Counted from the stretch's first letter, positions 25,577-36,124 are shown. The stretch: 64,000 bases of DNA from Nitrospirota bacterium (GCA_029261155.1 JAJDBW010000033.1:1-64000); one strand, 5' to 3'. Notes: generated by a model from the letters alone, not told the origin. Translations and numbers: made by a program.

Positions 25577-27862
25577 TTGGCGAAAAAGAAAGCTGCGGCG
25601 AAGAAGGGGCGATCCTTGGTGATTGTCGAATCTCCCGCCAAAGCAAAGACAATAACAAAATATTTGGGAAGAAAGTATCAGATGATGGCATCCATCGGCC
25701 ATTTGAAGGATCTGCCCAAATCTCGCTTTGGCGTTGACATTGAAGCCGGCTTCAAACCCGAATACATCGTTGTCAAGGGAAAAAGCAAGGTGCTCACGGC
25801 GATTAAGAAGGCGGCAAAAGCGGCCGACCAAGTCTTTATCGCCCCTGACCCCGACCGGGAAGGCGAGGCCATCGCCTGGCACATTGCCGAAGAATTAAAA
25901 CCGCTCAACGACCATGTCTACCGCGTGCGATTTAATGAGGTCACGAAGAAGGCTGTGAAAGAGGCCATTGCCGCGCCCACCGAAATCGACATGAATTTGG
26001 TCAATGCCCAGCAAGCACGGCGAATTCTCGATCGCATCGTCGGTTATAAGATCAGCCCCCTGCTTTGGGAAAAGGTCCGTCGCGGCCTTTCCGCCGGACG
26101 CGTCCAGTCGGTGGCCTTGCGCATCATCTGCGAACGCGAAAAAGAAGTCCTGGCTTTTGTCTCGGAAGAATATTGGACGATTGATGCGAGCCTGGCCGGT
26201 GCCAATCCACCCCCCTTTTCGGCACGATTGATCCAAAAAAACGAAGAGACCCTCAAAATCAACAATGAAGCGGAAGCCCAGGCGCTCACCGAGGCTCTTC
26301 AGACGGCGGCTTTTGTTGTCTCGAAAGTCGAGAAAAAAGAGCGCAAGCGCAACCCGACGCCACCCTTTATCACCAGCCGCCTCCAGCAAGAAGCGGCGAG
26401 AAAACTTCATTTCACACCCAAGAAAACCATGATGCTGGCCCAGCAATTGTACGAAGGGGTTAATGTCGGCACAGAAGGCGCCGTCGGTTTGATCACCTAT
26501 ATGCGTACGGATTCCGTTCGTATTTCGCCCGAATTTCAAGCCGAGTCCCTGGGCTGGATTCAAGAAAAGTACGGGCCCGACTATGTGCCTGACACGCCAA
26601 ATGTCTACAAAAGTAAAAAGGGCGCGCAGGAAGGGCACGAGGCCGTTCGCCCCACGGCAGTCACCCGGGAACCGGTATCACTTCGAGACGACCTGACAAA
26701 GGACCAGTTCGCCCTCTACCAATTAATCTGGAATCGCTTTGTGGCCAGCCAAATGCGGCCTGCAATTCTCGATGTCACGCGCATCGAGGTGAAGGCGGGC
26801 GACTATCTGCTAAGGGCAACGGGGTCCATTGTGCGCTTTCCGGGCTTTACCATTGTCTACACCGAGGGCAAAGAAAAAAGTACAAACGGACAAGGGGAGG
26901 TCTCCGAACAAGAGGCAACCCTGCCGGAGTTAACGGTCGGAGACACGCTGAGTCTCCAAACCCTCGATCCAAAACAGCATTTTACCCAACCGCCGCCACG
27001 CTATAACGAAGCCCTGCTCATTCACGATCTGGAGGACAAAGGCATTGGCCGGCCAAGTACCTACGCGGCCATTATTTCGACGATTCAAGACCGGAAATAT
27101 GTCGAAAAACGGGAAGGCCGTTTTTATCCAACAGATCTTGGAGATACGGTCAACGAACTCTTGGTCGAAAACTTTTCCGGGGTGGTTAACGTGGAATTTA
27201 CCGCTAAAATGGAAGAAGCCTTAGACGCCGTCGAAGCCGGAGAGCGAGATTGGATCGACTCGATTAAAAGCTTTTATGCCCCCTTCAGCAAAAATTTCGA
27301 AAAGGCCCAGACCGAGATGCGCGATGTCAAACGGGAGGAGCAACCGACCGACATCAATTGCGAAAAGTGCGAAAAACAGATGGTCATCAAATGGGGCCGA
27401 TTCGGCCGTTTCCTGGCCTGTTCCGGTTATCCGGAGTGTAAAAACACGAAGGAGTTTGTCGAGTCCGAAGGTAAAATAGAAATCGTCGCGAAAGAAACGG
27501 CAACCGATCTCTCCTGCAAGAGCTGCGCAAAGCCAATGATGATCAAGAAGGGCCGGTTCGGCCGTTTCCTTGCTTGTTCGGGCTATCCCGAGTGCCAACA
27601 TACCGAACCCATTAGCATCGGCGTGGCCTGCCCAGAAGAGGGCTGCACGGGGCAACTGACCGAAAAAAGAAGCCGGCGAGGTAAAACCTTCTACTCCTGC
27701 AACAACTACCCCGACTGCAAATTCGCCCTTTGGGACCGCCCCGTCAATCGCCCTTGCCCAAAATGCAAGGACCCTTTTCTCGTCGAAAAGTACGACAGAA
27801 ACAGGGGCGTCAAAATCCTTTGCCGCAACAAGGAATGCGGTTTCGAAGAAGTGGCGAGTTAG
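25577..27862 (+). CDS. topA: DNA topoisomerase I
   Basis: Type IA topoisomerase that relaxes negative supercoils. The 761-residue protein has the Toprim motifs VIVESPAKAKTITKYLG and DPDREGEAIAWHI, and the catalytic tyrosine in GLITYMRTDS (Tyr308). The C-terminus has four zinc-ribbon units: two near-duplicate ones with GRFGRFLACSGYPEC, one with CSRRGKTFYSC-like spacing, and a final PCPKC/LCRNKEC unit. The TTG start at 25577 is supported by AGGAGGT at 25566-25572. The last 30 bases before it hold no other start. Confidence 0.97.
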   Translation: MAKKKAAAKKGRSLVIVESPAKAKTITKYLGRKYQMMASIGHLKDLPKSRFGVDIEAGFKPEYIVVKGKSKVLTAIKKAAKAADQVFIAPDPDREGEAIAWHIAEELKPLNDHVYRVRFNEVTKKAVKEAIAAPTEIDMNLVNAQQARRILDRIVGYKISPLLWEKVRRGLSAGRVQSVALRIICEREKEVLAFVSEEYWTIDASLAGANPPPFSARLIQKNEETLKINNEAEAQALTEALQTAAFVVSKVEKKERKRNPTPPFITSRLQQEAARKLHFTPKKTMMLAQQLYEGVNVGTEGAVGLITYMRTDSVRISPEFQAESLGWIQEKYGPDYVPDTPNVYKSKKGAQEGHEAVRPTAVTREPVSLRDDLTKDQFALYQLIWNRFVASQMRPAILDVTRIEVKAGDYLLRATGSIVRFPGFTIVYTEGKEKSTNGQGEVSEQEATLPELTVGDTLSLQTLDPKQHFTQPPPRYNEALLIHDLEDKGIGRPSTYAAIISTIQDRKYVEKREGRFYPTDLGDTVNELLVENFSGVVNVEFTAKMEEALDAVEAGERDWIDSIKSFYAPFSKNFEKAQTEMRDVKREEQPTDINCEKCEKQMVIKWGRFGRFLACSGYPECKNTKEFVESEGKIEIVAKETATDLSCKSCAKPMMIKKGRFGRFLACSGYPECQHTEPISIGVACPEEGCTGQLTEKRSRRGKTFYSCNNYPDCKFALWDRPVNRPCPKCKDPFLVEKYDRNRGVKILCRNKECGFEEVAS

Positions 27863-28015
27863 AAGCGGGTTCTATTCAGAATTTTCTTATTTTAGACCAC
27901 CCAAACAGTCGAGTCCGACGAAGTCATTCAAGATCGTCTCAGGTCTTCCTTTAATGACAAACGGCACAAAGCGATCAGTATAGATAAAACGGATGCAGCT
28001 TTCGCGGATTCTGTT

Positions 28016-28591
28016 TTACTCTGCCGATTCCACCCGTTTATCTCGCTTGCGGCGTTTGGACCATTTGCTGTAGAGCCAGACCAGGGCGATTGTTCCGACG
28101 ATGACGGCCATGGCCGTTTTTTCGTATTTTTTGAGGATCTTTTGCAGGGTGTCGCCGAGCATGCTGCCCGCGTAGGCGAAGGAGCTGGCCCAAATGGCCG
28201 CCCCGACCATGTTGAGTATGAGATGGCGCATCGGTTTTATTCCGCTGGCGCCGATGACAAAGGGCGTAACGATGCGAATCCCGTAAAGAAAACGATAACT
28301 GACGATCAATAGATTTTGATAGCGGTGCAAAAGCTTGATGGCGCGATCGGCTTTCTCGCGCCACTGCGGCTTTTTTTTAAGGAGCTTTCCCCCTTGGGTC
28401 CGGCCGATGTAGAAATAGAGCTGGTCGCCGAAGGTCGATCCGAAAAAGGCGGCCGCGATGACGCCCCACAGATCGAGGTAGCCGCGACTGGCAAGAAAAC
28501 CTGCGATAATCACAATGGTTTCCCCTTCCAAAAAAGTAACCAGGAAGATGATGGGATAGCCGTAGCTTAAAAGCAGTTGTTCTAAATCCAT
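28016..28591 (-). CDS. DedA-family membrane protein (YohD-like)
   Basis: An inner-membrane protein of 191 residues resembling E. coli YohD: the start MDLEQLLLSYGY, LEGETIVIIAGFLASRGYL, STFGDQLYFYIGR and SYRFLYGIRIVTPFVIGASG are shared features. The DedA family is implicated in lipid carrier (undecaprenyl phosphate) recycling and membrane homeostasis. The ATG at 28591 matches family starts; a GTG at 28624 would add 11 acidic residues. The gene is inverted between topA and trmFO. Confidence 0.88.
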   Translation of the reverse strand: MDLEQLLLSYGYPIIFLVTFLEGETIVIIAGFLASRGYLDLWGVIAAAFFGSTFGDQLYFYIGRTQGGKLLKKKPQWREKADRAIKLLHRYQNLLIVSYRFLYGIRIVTPFVIGASGIKPMRHLILNMVGAAIWASSFAYAGSMLGDTLQKILKKYEKTAMAVIVGTIALVWLYSKWSKRRKRDKRVESAE

Positions 28592-28790
28592 CTCCGATTC
28601 AATCTCAGCTTCGGGCGCGGGCACAGGCGGACATCGCCTGGTCCAGCACGATTTATCTTAACCGTTTTTCACCAGGCAGTTTGCGATCGAAACGGTGTCG
28701 GCCAGTGTATAACGCAATTTGCCTGATTTCGCAAATTTTTTGACCCATTTTTTGGCCGAACGACATCTGTTTTTTCGAGAAGGCCCTTGG

Positions 28791-28820
28791 TTGATTTTAA
28801 GAATGACCTTCCCGTAGAAT
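28791..28820 (+). promoter_or_regulatory. Candidate promoter for trmFO
   Basis: TTGATT at 28791-28796 and TAGAAT at 28815-28820 are 18 bases apart and about 60 bases upstream of trmFO. The inverted arms GAAGGCCC (28779-28786) and GGGCCTTC (28837-28844) bracket the promoter. Confidence 0.5.
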
Positions 28821-28880
28821 GGGCCCACTTAAAGACGGGCCTTCCTTTGGCGCGCCGAGTCTAAATCAGAAAGCGGTCAT

Positions 28881-30230
28881 ATGCGTATCACAGACGAAAA
28901 AGTAACGATTATTGGTGGGGGATTGGCAGGCGCCGAGGCCGCTTGGCAGGCCGCTCAGCTCGGCGTGAACGTCCTCCTCTACGAAATGCGGCCCGTGAAA
29001 TTAACGGCCGCCCACAAAACAGGGCGTCTGGCTGAATTGGTCTGTAGCAATTCTTTGGGTTCGAAACAGGCCATCAGCGCCCCCGGACTACTCAAGGAAG
29101 AGATGCGCCGACTCGGTTCCTTGGTTATTCCTACGGCGGAGGCGGCTTCCGTCCCTGCGGGCGGGGCGCTTGCGGTCGATCGGGATATTTTTTCGACCAT
29201 CGTCACAACGGCAATACAGGAGCATCCCCTCATCACCGTCTTGCATGAAGAGGTTAAAGAAATTCCCTCAGAAGGCGTGGTCATCGTCGCCACAGGCCCT
29301 CTCACCTCCGATGCCTTGGCGGACGCGCTCAAACAGGTGACACACGCGGACCATTTGGCCTTCTACGATGCCATATCGCCCATTGTCGATGCCGAAGAAA
29401 TCGATATGGACATCGCCTTTCGCGCCTCTCGCTACGGGAAAGGGGGAGATGATTACATCAATTGCCCCATGAACGAGGCGCAGTACGATCTTTTTTATGA
29501 TGCCTTGATGCAGGGAGAACGCGTGGCCTCAAAACCCTTCGAGAAACCCAACTACTTTGAGGGCTGCCTTCCCATTGAAGTCTTAGCCGAACGCGGAAAA
29601 AAGACCCCGCTCTTTGGTCCCATGAAGCCCGTGGGCCTCATGGATCCGAAGACCGGCAAACAACCTTTTGCGGTCGTGCAGTTACGGGCGGAAAACCGTT
29701 TCGGCACATCTTACAGTCTGGTGGGTTTTCAGACCAAGTTAAAATACCCCGAGCAACAGCGTGTCTTTAAAATGATTCCAGGATTGGAGAAGGTGAACTT
29801 TCTCCGGCTCGGCAGTCTGCATCGAAATACCTTTATTAATTCGCCCATGCTCTTGTCGAAAACCCTGCAATTTCGAACGCGGCCGGGCTTGTTTATGGCC
29901 GGACAGATCATCGGGGTAGAGGGCTATGTGGAATCGGCGGCCATGGGTGGCCTGGCGGGTATTCATGCCGCTCGGATCCTGTATGGGGCCTCTTTATCCG
30001 CACCGCCCGAAACGAGTGCACACGGTGCGCTCATTCAATACATTACGGAAAGTAGCCCCGCCTATTTTCAACCCATTAATACCAACTTCGGCCTTTTCCC
30101 TCCGGTTGAAAACAAAGAAAAGGGTTCGCGGAAAATGAAGAAGGCCCTCCGCTACGAAAAAATTGTAACACGCGCCCTAGAGGATTTTTCGGCATGGATG
30201 ACGCCATACAAGAATATCAACACTACTTAG
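28881..30230 (+). CDS. trmFO: Methylenetetrahydrofolate-tRNA-(uracil-5-)-methyltransferase TrmFO
   Basis: This flavoenzyme makes m5U54 in the T-loop of tRNA using methylenetetrahydrofolate. The 449-residue protein begins with the FAD-binding motif [18 protein letters not shown]. It also has the family segments [28 protein letters not shown] and [22 protein letters not shown]. It overlaps xerC by 37 bases in another frame. Confidence 0.97.
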   Translation: MRITDEKVTIIGGGLAGAEAAWQAAQLGVNVLLYEMRPVKLTAAHKTGRLAELVCSNSLGSKQAISAPGLLKEEMRRLGSLVIPTAEAASVPAGGALAVDRDIFSTIVTTAIQEHPLITVLHEEVKEIPSEGVVIVATGPLTSDALADALKQVTHADHLAFYDAISPIVDAEEIDMDIAFRASRYGKGGDDYINCPMNEAQYDLFYDALMQGERVASKPFEKPNYFEGCLPIEVLAERGKKTPLFGPMKPVGLMDPKTGKQPFAVVQLRAENRFGTSYSLVGFQTKLKYPEQQRVFKMIPGLEKVNFLRLGSLHRNTFINSPMLLSKTLQFRTRPGLFMAGQIIGVEGYVESAAMGGLAGIHAARILYGASLSAPPETSAHGALIQYITESSPAYFQPINTNFGLFPPVENKEKGSRKMKKALRYEKIVTRALEDFSAWMTPYKNINTT

Positions 30231-31132
30231 AGGTTGCACGCCAGGTCTCTCCGCACACCCTGAGAAACTACCTCTCCGATTTGCGGGCTTTTCGCGCAGA
30301 TTTAGCGGATCGGGTTTCGTCTCCAACGAAAAAAAAGACTTCAGACGCGCAAATCGAAGAAAAGGCCGATCTTCCGTGTTGCGGCATTGATCAAGTCACG
30401 GTCTTGGCCATTCGGGGTTTTCTGGCCCGGCTCCATAAGAAAGGCTGCGCGAAAGCCACCCTGGCCCGAAAACTCGTCGTGCTGCGCTCGTTCTTTGACT
30501 ACTTCGTGCAAAAGGGCGATCTTTCCTTTAATCCGGCGGGCCAGGTCACCAGCCCGAAACAGGACAAGCTTCTTCCCGAATTTCTGAGTATCGATCAGGC
30601 CTTGAGTGTGCTAGTTTCACCCCAAGGCGACAGCCCCGCCGGCCTCCGCGACCGGGCAATCCTCGAAACCTTTTACTCAACCGGCATTCGGGTGTCAGAA
30701 CTTTCGGGGCTTGAGCCGGGTGATGTGCACTTCGATTCCGGTGTCGTGCGCGTTTTCGGTAAAGGACGCAAAGAACGCATCGTCCCCATCGGCAAGAAAG
30801 CCTTAACTGCGATCCGAGCCTATATGGCAGTGAGGCCGGCCTCCGGAATAGGACTTTTTTGTAATTTGCGTGGCGGCGGTGCCTTGACCTCCCGCTCGGT
30901 TTTCCGCATTGTAAAAAAATATATGCGGGGGATCGATCGACCCGGCGCGGGTCCGCATACCCTCCGGCACAGCTTTGCAACCCATTTGCTGGAAGGTGGG
31001 GCGGATTTGCGCGCGGTGCAAGAACTGCTTGGACACGCCAGCCTATCCACGACGCAGCGCTATACGCATCTCCAAATCGATCACCTGATGCAGGTCTACG
31101 ACAAAACACACCCACGAGAACCCACATCCTAA
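30194..31132 (+). CDS. xerC: Tyrosine recombinase XerC
   Basis: Site-specific recombinase for chromosome dimer resolution. All catalytic residues are visible: Arg166 in STGIRVSEL, Lys190 in [10 protein letters not shown], His255 and Arg258 in [12 protein letters not shown], His281 in [11 protein letters not shown] and nucleophile Tyr290 in RYTHL. The SAM-like N-terminal domain is at about 1-110. The ATG at 30194 lies inside the end of trmFO, implying coupling. The location before hslVU parallels CodV of Bacillus. Confidence 0.96.
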   Translation: MDDAIQEYQHYLEVARQVSPHTLRNYLSDLRAFRADLADRVSSPTKKKTSDAQIEEKADLPCCGIDQVTVLAIRGFLARLHKKGCAKATLARKLVVLRSFFDYFVQKGDLSFNPAGQVTSPKQDKLLPEFLSIDQALSVLVSPQGDSPAGLRDRAILETFYSTGIRVSELSGLEPGDVHFDSGVVRVFGKGRKERIVPIGKKALTAIRAYMAVRPASGIGLFCNLRGGGALTSRSVFRIVKKYMRGIDRPGAGPHTLRHSFATHLLEGGADLRAVQELLGHASLSTTQRYTHLQIDHLMQVYDKTHPREPTS

Positions 31133-31151
31133 ACTGAGAGTCTAAATCGTG

Positions 31152-31706
31152 ATGAGCCCAAAAAAAAATGAACGACTGATCCGCTCGACAACGGTGCTTT
31201 CGGTCCGGCGCGATGGCCGGGTCGCCATGGGCGGAGACGGCCAAGTGACCCACGGCAATACCGTCTTGAAGCACAACGCGAGAAAGGTCAGAAAAATATT
31301 TAACAATACGATCTTAACCGGTTTTGCGGGCGCGACGGCCGACGCCTTTACCCTGCTCGAAAAGTTCGAGGGGAAGCTGGAAGCCTATCATGGCAACTTG
31401 ACCCGCGCGGCGGTTGAACTGGCCAAAGACTGGCGGACTGATCGCATCCTTCGCCGGCTCGAAGCCCTACTGGCCGTGGCCGACAAAGATCATTCCCTGC
31501 TCATTACGGGAAACGGCGACGTCGTTGAACCGGAACATGGGATCTTGGCCATCGGTTCAGGCGGGGCCTATGCCCAAGCGGCAGCCCAGGCAATGATCGA
31601 CCATTCCGATCTCGACGCCGAGGCGATTGTGGATGCCGCCATGAAAATTGCGGCTGGAATTTGTATCTATACCAACGATGACATCAATATTGAAGTATTG
31701 AATTAA
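31152..31706 (+). CDS. hslV: ATP-dependent protease subunit HslV
   Basis: Proteolytic dodecamer subunit of the HslUV (ClpYQ) protease. The mature N-terminal Thr is the first Thr of [12 protein letters not shown], about residue 13, so a short propeptide is removed. [21 protein letters not shown] and [20 protein letters not shown] are conserved. The ATG at 31152 is preferred over an adjacent GTG at 31149. Confidence 0.97.
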   Translation: MSPKKNERLIRSTTVLSVRRDGRVAMGGDGQVTHGNTVLKHNARKVRKIFNNTILTGFAGATADAFTLLEKFEGKLEAYHGNLTRAAVELAKDWRTDRILRRLEALLAVADKDHSLLITGNGDVVEPEHGILAIGSGGAYAQAAAQAMIDHSDLDAEAIVDAAMKIAAGICIYTNDDINIEVLN

Positions 31707-31791
31707 AGCGCTTTTGCCCTGAATTTTCTGCGCGGCTTGATCGAAAGGATGGAGAAGACTGGGCAAAGCGAGACGGAGTGGAAGGGAGAGG

Positions 31792-33168
31792 ATGGACGCA
31801 GTTGAATACGAGAATTTAATTCCGAGCAAGATTGTCGAGGAACTCGACAAATACATTGTCGGACAAAAGAACGCCAAACGCATGGTGGCCATTGCCCTGC
31901 GCAATCGATGGCGGCGGCAGCGTCTGCCAGACGAACTCAAAGACGAAGTCCTGCCCAAAAACATCATCATGATGGGGCCGACCGGCGTGGGCAAGACGGA
32001 GATTTCCCGGAGGCTGGCCAAACTCTCGGGCGCGCCTTTCATCAAGGTGGAGGCCTCCAAGTTCACCGAGGTCGGTTATGTCGGGCGGGATGTTGAATCG
32101 ATGGTGCGGGACTTGGTTGAACTGTCCATCAACATGGTCAAAACTCGGTATAGTGAAGCCGTTAGAGAAAAGGCCACCGACCTGGCGGAGGAACGTCTAC
32201 TCGATTTGTTGCTCCCCCCGCCGACGCGGGTGCCGACGGGCGTTTATAGCCCTGAAAAATCGCTTGAAGGTCCAATGCCCGATTCTTATCAAGACAGCCG
32301 CCAAAAGCTCCGTAAACAACTGCGCGAAGGAAAGCTGGATGAGCGCTTTGTCGAGTTGGATGTGAAGGACAAAACCGGTCCGCCCATTGGCGTAATCTCG
32401 AATGTCGGCATGGAAGATATTGAGATGAATCTTCGCGAGATGCTGGGAAATATGATGCCGGGTAAAAAAAAGCGGCGACGTGTGAAGGTGCCTGAGGCCC
32501 TGACCCTCTTAAATCAGGAAGAGGCGCAAAAGCTGATCGACATGGACGAGGTGGTACAGGAGGCTCTGCGGCAGGTCGAGGATTCAGGTATCATTTTTTT
32601 GGATGAAATCGACAAAATCGCCAGCCGGGAAAAGGGGCAAGGCCCCGATGTCTCGCGCGAAGGGGTACAACGCGATCTCCTCCCCATCGTGGAAGGCTCG
32701 ACGATCAATACAAAGTACGGTATGGTGAAGACCGACCACATTTTGTTTATTGCGGCGGGGGCCTTTCATACGGCGAAGCCTTCTGATTTGATTCCCGAAC
32801 TCCAAGGCCGATTTCCCATCCGGGTGGAATTGGATTCCTTGGGAAAAGACGAATTTGTCCGCATCTTGACCGAACCGAAAAATTGCCTGCGCCGCCAATA
32901 CCTCGCCCTGTTGGCGACCGAGGGCATCGACTTGAATATTACGGACGAGGCGGTCGAGGCCATCGCCGCCACCGCTGTAAAGGTCAACGAGCGAGATGAA
33001 AACATCGGTGCGCGCCGACTCTTTACCATTATGGAACGGCTCCTCGACAAGATCTCTTTCGACGCGCCAGAGATGGAAGAGAAAAAAGTCGTCATTGATG
33101 CCGCTTACGTGAATGAGCGCATGCAGGATATCGTGAAAGACGGCGACCTCAGCCGCTACATCTTATAA
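31792..33168 (+). CDS. hslU: ATP-dependent protease ATPase subunit HslU
   Basis: AAA+ unfoldase partner of HslV, 458 residues. It has the N-terminal [19 protein letters not shown], Walker [10 protein letters not shown], Walker [12 protein letters not shown], an I-domain insertion with many charged residues (about 110-240) and sensor 2 region [14 protein letters not shown]. The C-terminal tail SRYIL is the type that docks into HslV. It sits 85 bases after hslV. Confidence 0.98.
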   Translation: MDAVEYENLIPSKIVEELDKYIVGQKNAKRMVAIALRNRWRRQRLPDELKDEVLPKNIIMMGPTGVGKTEISRRLAKLSGAPFIKVEASKFTEVGYVGRDVESMVRDLVELSINMVKTRYSEAVREKATDLAEERLLDLLLPPPTRVPTGVYSPEKSLEGPMPDSYQDSRQKLRKQLREGKLDERFVELDVKDKTGPPIGVISNVGMEDIEMNLREMLGNMMPGKKKRRRVKVPEALTLLNQEEAQKLIDMDEVVQEALRQVEDSGIIFLDEIDKIASREKGQGPDVSREGVQRDLLPIVEGSTINTKYGMVKTDHILFIAAGAFHTAKPSDLIPELQGRFPIRVELDSLGKDEFVRILTEPKNCLRRQYLALLATEGIDLNITDEAVEAIAATAVKVNERDENIGARRLFTIMERLLDKISFDAPEMEEKKVVIDAAYVNERMQDIVKDGDLSRYIL

Positions 33169-33170
33169 GG

Positions 33171-33206
33171 GCCCTTGTCGCTTCATATCGAAAACGCGAC
33201 AAGGGC
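33171..33206 (+). terminator. Stem-loop between hslU and argB
   Basis: An 11-bp perfect stem (GCCCTTGTCGC with GCGACAAGGGC) with a 14-base loop begins two bases after the hslU stop. There is no T run, so it is more likely an mRNA-stabilising or attenuating structure than a strong terminator. Confidence 0.5.
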
Positions 33207-33229
33207 GAAAATAGAAGCGAGACAGCAGC

Positions 33230-34090
33230 ATGGATATGCAAAATAATTTGAGCCAGAAGGCCGAAATCCTCGTTGAAGCACTCCCCTACATCCAGTCTTT
33301 TTTTGGAAAGACGATCGTAATTAAATACGGCGGCGCGGCGATGACTGAAGAGAAACTCAAGCGCCAATTCGCCGAGGATGTGGTCTTGATGAAATACGTC
33401 GGCATGCATCCCATCATTGTTCACGGCGGTGGGCCCCAGATTTCGGGGATGATGAAGCGCTTGGGCAAAGAACCGGAGTTTGTCGGCGGGGTCCGCGTGA
33501 CCGACCCCGAAACCATGGCGATCGTCGAGATGGTCTTAGGCGGAACCATCAATAAAGAAATTGTGACGCTGATCAATCAACTTGGTGGAAAAGGCGTCGG
33601 ACTCACGGGAAAAGACGGCGGACTGATTCGCGCAAAACCATTAAGCGGCAAGACACACAAGATGGGGCAGGTCGGCGTGGTCGATTCCATCGATCCGCAG
33701 ATCTTAATTACCTTGGAAGAGGGGCGGTTTATCCCTGTGATTTCTCCCGTGGCCTCGGATATCTCCGGCGCGAGTTTTAATATTAACGCGGACTTGGTTG
33801 CCGGAAGCCTGGCCGGAGCGCTCTCAGCCGAAAAGTTGTTGATCCTTACCGATGTCCCCGGCATTCTCGACAAGAAAAAACAACTGGTGCCGAGCCTCTC
33901 GAAGAAAGAGGTCCACAAATTAATCAAAGAAGGTGTCATCAGCAAGGGCATGTTACCTAAAGTAGAGGCCGCACTCTCCGCCCTTGAATGCGGCGTTCGA
34001 AAATCCCACATTATTGATGGGCGCGTCCCTCATGCCCTCCTCCTCGAAATCTTCACCAACCAAGGCGTCGGCACGGAAATCGTCGCCTGA
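33230..34090 (+). CDS. argB: Acetylglutamate kinase
   Basis: Phosphorylates N-acetylglutamate in arginine synthesis. The 286-residue protein has the amino-acid-kinase motifs KTIVIKYGGAAM, VHGGGPQISGMM, GKDGGLI and the substrate segment NINADLVAGSLAGAL, and it ends with the MLPKVEAALSALECGVRK region. No other arg gene is adjacent. Confidence 0.97.
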   Translation: MDMQNNLSQKAEILVEALPYIQSFFGKTIVIKYGGAAMTEEKLKRQFAEDVVLMKYVGMHPIIVHGGGPQISGMMKRLGKEPEFVGGVRVTDPETMAIVEMVLGGTINKEIVTLINQLGGKGVGLTGKDGGLIRAKPLSGKTHKMGQVGVVDSIDPQILITLEEGRFIPVISPVASDISGASFNINADLVAGSLAGALSAEKLLILTDVPGILDKKKQLVPSLSKKEVHKLIKEGVISKGMLPKVEAALSALECGVRKSHIIDGRVPHALLLEIFTNQGVGTEIVA

Positions 34091-34689
34091 CGAAAGTCGC
34101 TTTTTTAGACGATTAAAGTTGTTGCCTCGTGTCCGCGAACTGTCTGTTGCCGAAGACACATCGAAATTTTCCATATCCTCCCGACATCACTCCAGTTAAA
34201 ACGAGACAGCCTTCGCGCTAAAGCGCAAGAACCGTCCCCGATTGTGACCTTGGTTTTTTTTGCCGAAGCTCCTTCTATAAATCTTGTCTGAAAAAGGAGA
34301 CAGGCCGCCTTTGCCTAAAAAGGCATTATAAAATTGAAATGTAGCGACGTCTATCCCAATATAATTCATCTAGAGGATTGGAGCGGTCATTTTAAGGGAA
34401 ATCTTACGGCGCGCCGATTTTGAATTGGGGTGACGCCGATTGGAGAGGTTTTTTCATTGCATGTCCCCATGGATGTTTAGGTTCAATTTTCTTTTTCAAG
34501 AAAAAACAAAGGGACCCTAGGCGGATTTTTTGTCAGGCTTCAGAATTGCACTTTGCGAAGTGGGTCGAGAATACCCGGCTATAAAATGGCGTTCCGACCA
34601 CCCTCTTCGAGTCCAAGAATGAAGGTGCCCATTTAGACAAGAGGCTGGGAACGCAGGGTTCGAACTTCTAAGGATACAAGGAGGATTCG
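34091..34689 (+). other. 600-base intergenic region after argB
   Basis: No convincing gene. Elements seen are GAACCGTCCCCGATTG preceded by the small hairpin GCGCTAAAGCGC (34216-34240), which resembles repetitive extragenic palindromes in other genomes; a CGGCGCGCCG palindrome near 34408; two copies of CGCCGATT at 34412 and 34434, 22 bases apart; and a CACTTTGCGAAGTG hairpin. None has a firm role. Confidence 0.4.
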
Positions 34690-35004
34690 ATGAAGATTAA
34701 ATCGAAAATAGCCTGGGCCACAGGTTTAATTCTGTTATCGGCGGGGATCGTCATGGCTGGAATCCCGCCGAATGTACAAGGCACAGTGATCGAAGTAAAC
34801 GAAGGTTTGGTAATTGTCGAAACGCCTGAAGGAGATATTCAGGCCTTTCAGGTCGACAAAACAACAACACGAAAAGGGGCGCGGGTTGCCATTGGCACCC
34901 TCGTCTCTGCGGACGTGAATGACCGAGGACACGCAAATTGGATCAGCGTTATGTTGAGTAAAGATACAGCCAAAACGAAGCTGAAAGATAAGCCCAAAGG
35001 CTAG
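34690..35004 (+). CDS. Small exported protein, OB-like
   Basis: A 104-residue protein with a signal peptide (MKIKSKIAWATGLILLSAGIV, cleaved near MAG). The mature part is a compact beta-rich domain (NVQGTVIEVNEGLVIVETPEG, then VAIGTLVSADVNDRG) reminiscent of small OB-fold periplasmic proteins, with a Lys-rich end. AAGGAGG precedes the ATG. The specific family is unknown. Confidence 0.7.
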   Translation: MKIKSKIAWATGLILLSAGIVMAGIPPNVQGTVIEVNEGLVIVETPEGDIQAFQVDKTTTRKGARVAIGTLVSADVNDRGHANWISVMLSKDTAKTKLKDKPKG

Positions 35005-35012
35005 GAGAGGGG

Positions 35013-35047
35013 GCCAGAGGGGGGTGTCCCGCTTTCCGCCCTCTGGC
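35013..35047 (+). terminator. Terminator-like hairpin
   Basis: A nine-base stem (GCCAGAGGG with CCCTCTGGC) and a 17-base loop begin eight bases after the stop codon. The downstream T run is short (ACTTTC), so efficiency is uncertain. Confidence 0.55.
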
Positions 35048-35181
35048 ACTTTCGAGAATTGGATCATTCAAGGGTGATATCCATACGAGTTTAAATTCGT
35101 TTAATCTAAGATGCTGAAACGGGGCTTTGTCCTGGAGGAGGATTTGAGTCGGCAGGATCTTTTTTGCAGTTCCTAAATGCC

Positions 35182-36000
35182 TTAAGACGAAAGGGCGCAT
35201 CGGAAGCCGAGGTCGGCATAGGCTTCTTCCGGCGGGATGGAGGATCGATAGGCGGCGCGGTAGAAAAGCGGTAAGGCATAGTGGCCGATACCGCCCCAGC
35301 CCCCACCCCGAAATACTTTTTGCTTCTCTCCGAACTCGTCCACTTCATAGTCTGAATTCGGATAGGGCTGGTACCAATCGGAGGTCCACTCCCAAACATT
35401 GCCCGACATATCCATGACACCATAAGGGCTAGCTCCGGCTTGAAAAGATCCCACAGGTGCAATGTCACCAATGCCCGAATCGCCTGCATTCAGTTTTGTT
35501 TTGTCGTATCCTTCTCCCCAGGGGAATTCACGGCCGTCGGTGCCGCGCGCGGCCTTTTCCCATTCCGCTTCGGTGGGCAGACGTTTGCCCTTCCATTCGC
35601 AATAGCGACTGGCCTCGTACCAATTGATGTCGGTGACCGGATAGCGTTCGCGCCCCGGAGGCACACCGCGCCCAAAGAAAGAAACCGGTGGACGCGAATT
35701 CGTGGCGTCAATGAAAAGCTTGTACTCACCGGTTGTCACTTCGTATTTGTCGATATAAAAAAGAGGAAGATGATGCCTGTGCGCAGGATGTTCGTCGAGA
35801 TACCAGGGTTTGAGTGTACCCAACTCGCTCGATTGTTGGTTCACATCCACCTTGTCGCTGCCGCGGATAAATTCTCCTGCGGAAATCTCGACCATACCGG
35901 GCGGTGGCGGCAAGCCGGGCGATTTTAAAAAACAGCTCGCCGTTAACAGGGCCGTAAAAAGAACGAACAGCAAGGCAAGTATGGATTTTATCCGGATCAT
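35182..36000 (-). CDS. SUMF1/FGE-sulfatase-domain lipoprotein
   Basis: A 272-residue protein with a lipoprotein signal (LLFVLFTALLTASC, Cys23) and a formylglycine-generating-enzyme-like domain: MVEISAGEFIRGS, YEVTTGEYKLFID, YPVTDINWYEASRYCEWKGKRLPTEAEWEKAARG, YGVMDMSGNVWEW and the end LGFRCALSS, all cited in short parts. The catalytic cysteine pair of true formylglycine enzymes is not evident, so a structural or carbohydrate-binding role is equally possible. No sulfatase is adjacent. Confidence 0.85.
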   Translation of the reverse strand: MIRIKSILALLFVLFTALLTASCFLKSPGLPPPPGMVEISAGEFIRGSDKVDVNQQSSELGTLKPWYLDEHPAHRHHLPLFYIDKYEVTTGEYKLFIDATNSRPPVSFFGRGVPPGRERYPVTDINWYEASRYCEWKGKRLPTEAEWEKAARGTDGREFPWGEGYDKTKLNAGDSGIGDIAPVGSFQAGASPYGVMDMSGNVWEWTSDWYQPYPNSDYEVDEFGEKQKVFRGGGWGGIGHYALPLFYRAAYRSSIPPEEAYADLGFRCALSS

Positions 36001-36095
36001 TCAGGCATCATAATCGCTCAGGAGAAGGGGGTCAAGGCTCTCTTGCCTTTTTACTTAAGGCAAAGGGCAAATTGCTACTTTTGAAGCGCGGAATC

Positions 36096-36124
36096 TTGCG
36101 ATTCTAAGTCCTTTATAGTACTAT
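36096..36124 (+). promoter_or_regulatory. Candidate promoter for the cyclophilin gene
   Basis: TTGCGA at 36096-36101 and TACTAT at 36119-36124 are 17 bases apart, about 50 bases upstream of the start codon. Both boxes are partial matches. Confidence 0.4.

Noticed and set aside
34640-34690. tRNA-like T-loop (GGTTCGAAC)
   Set aside because: No matching acceptor, D or anticodon stems could be built around it.
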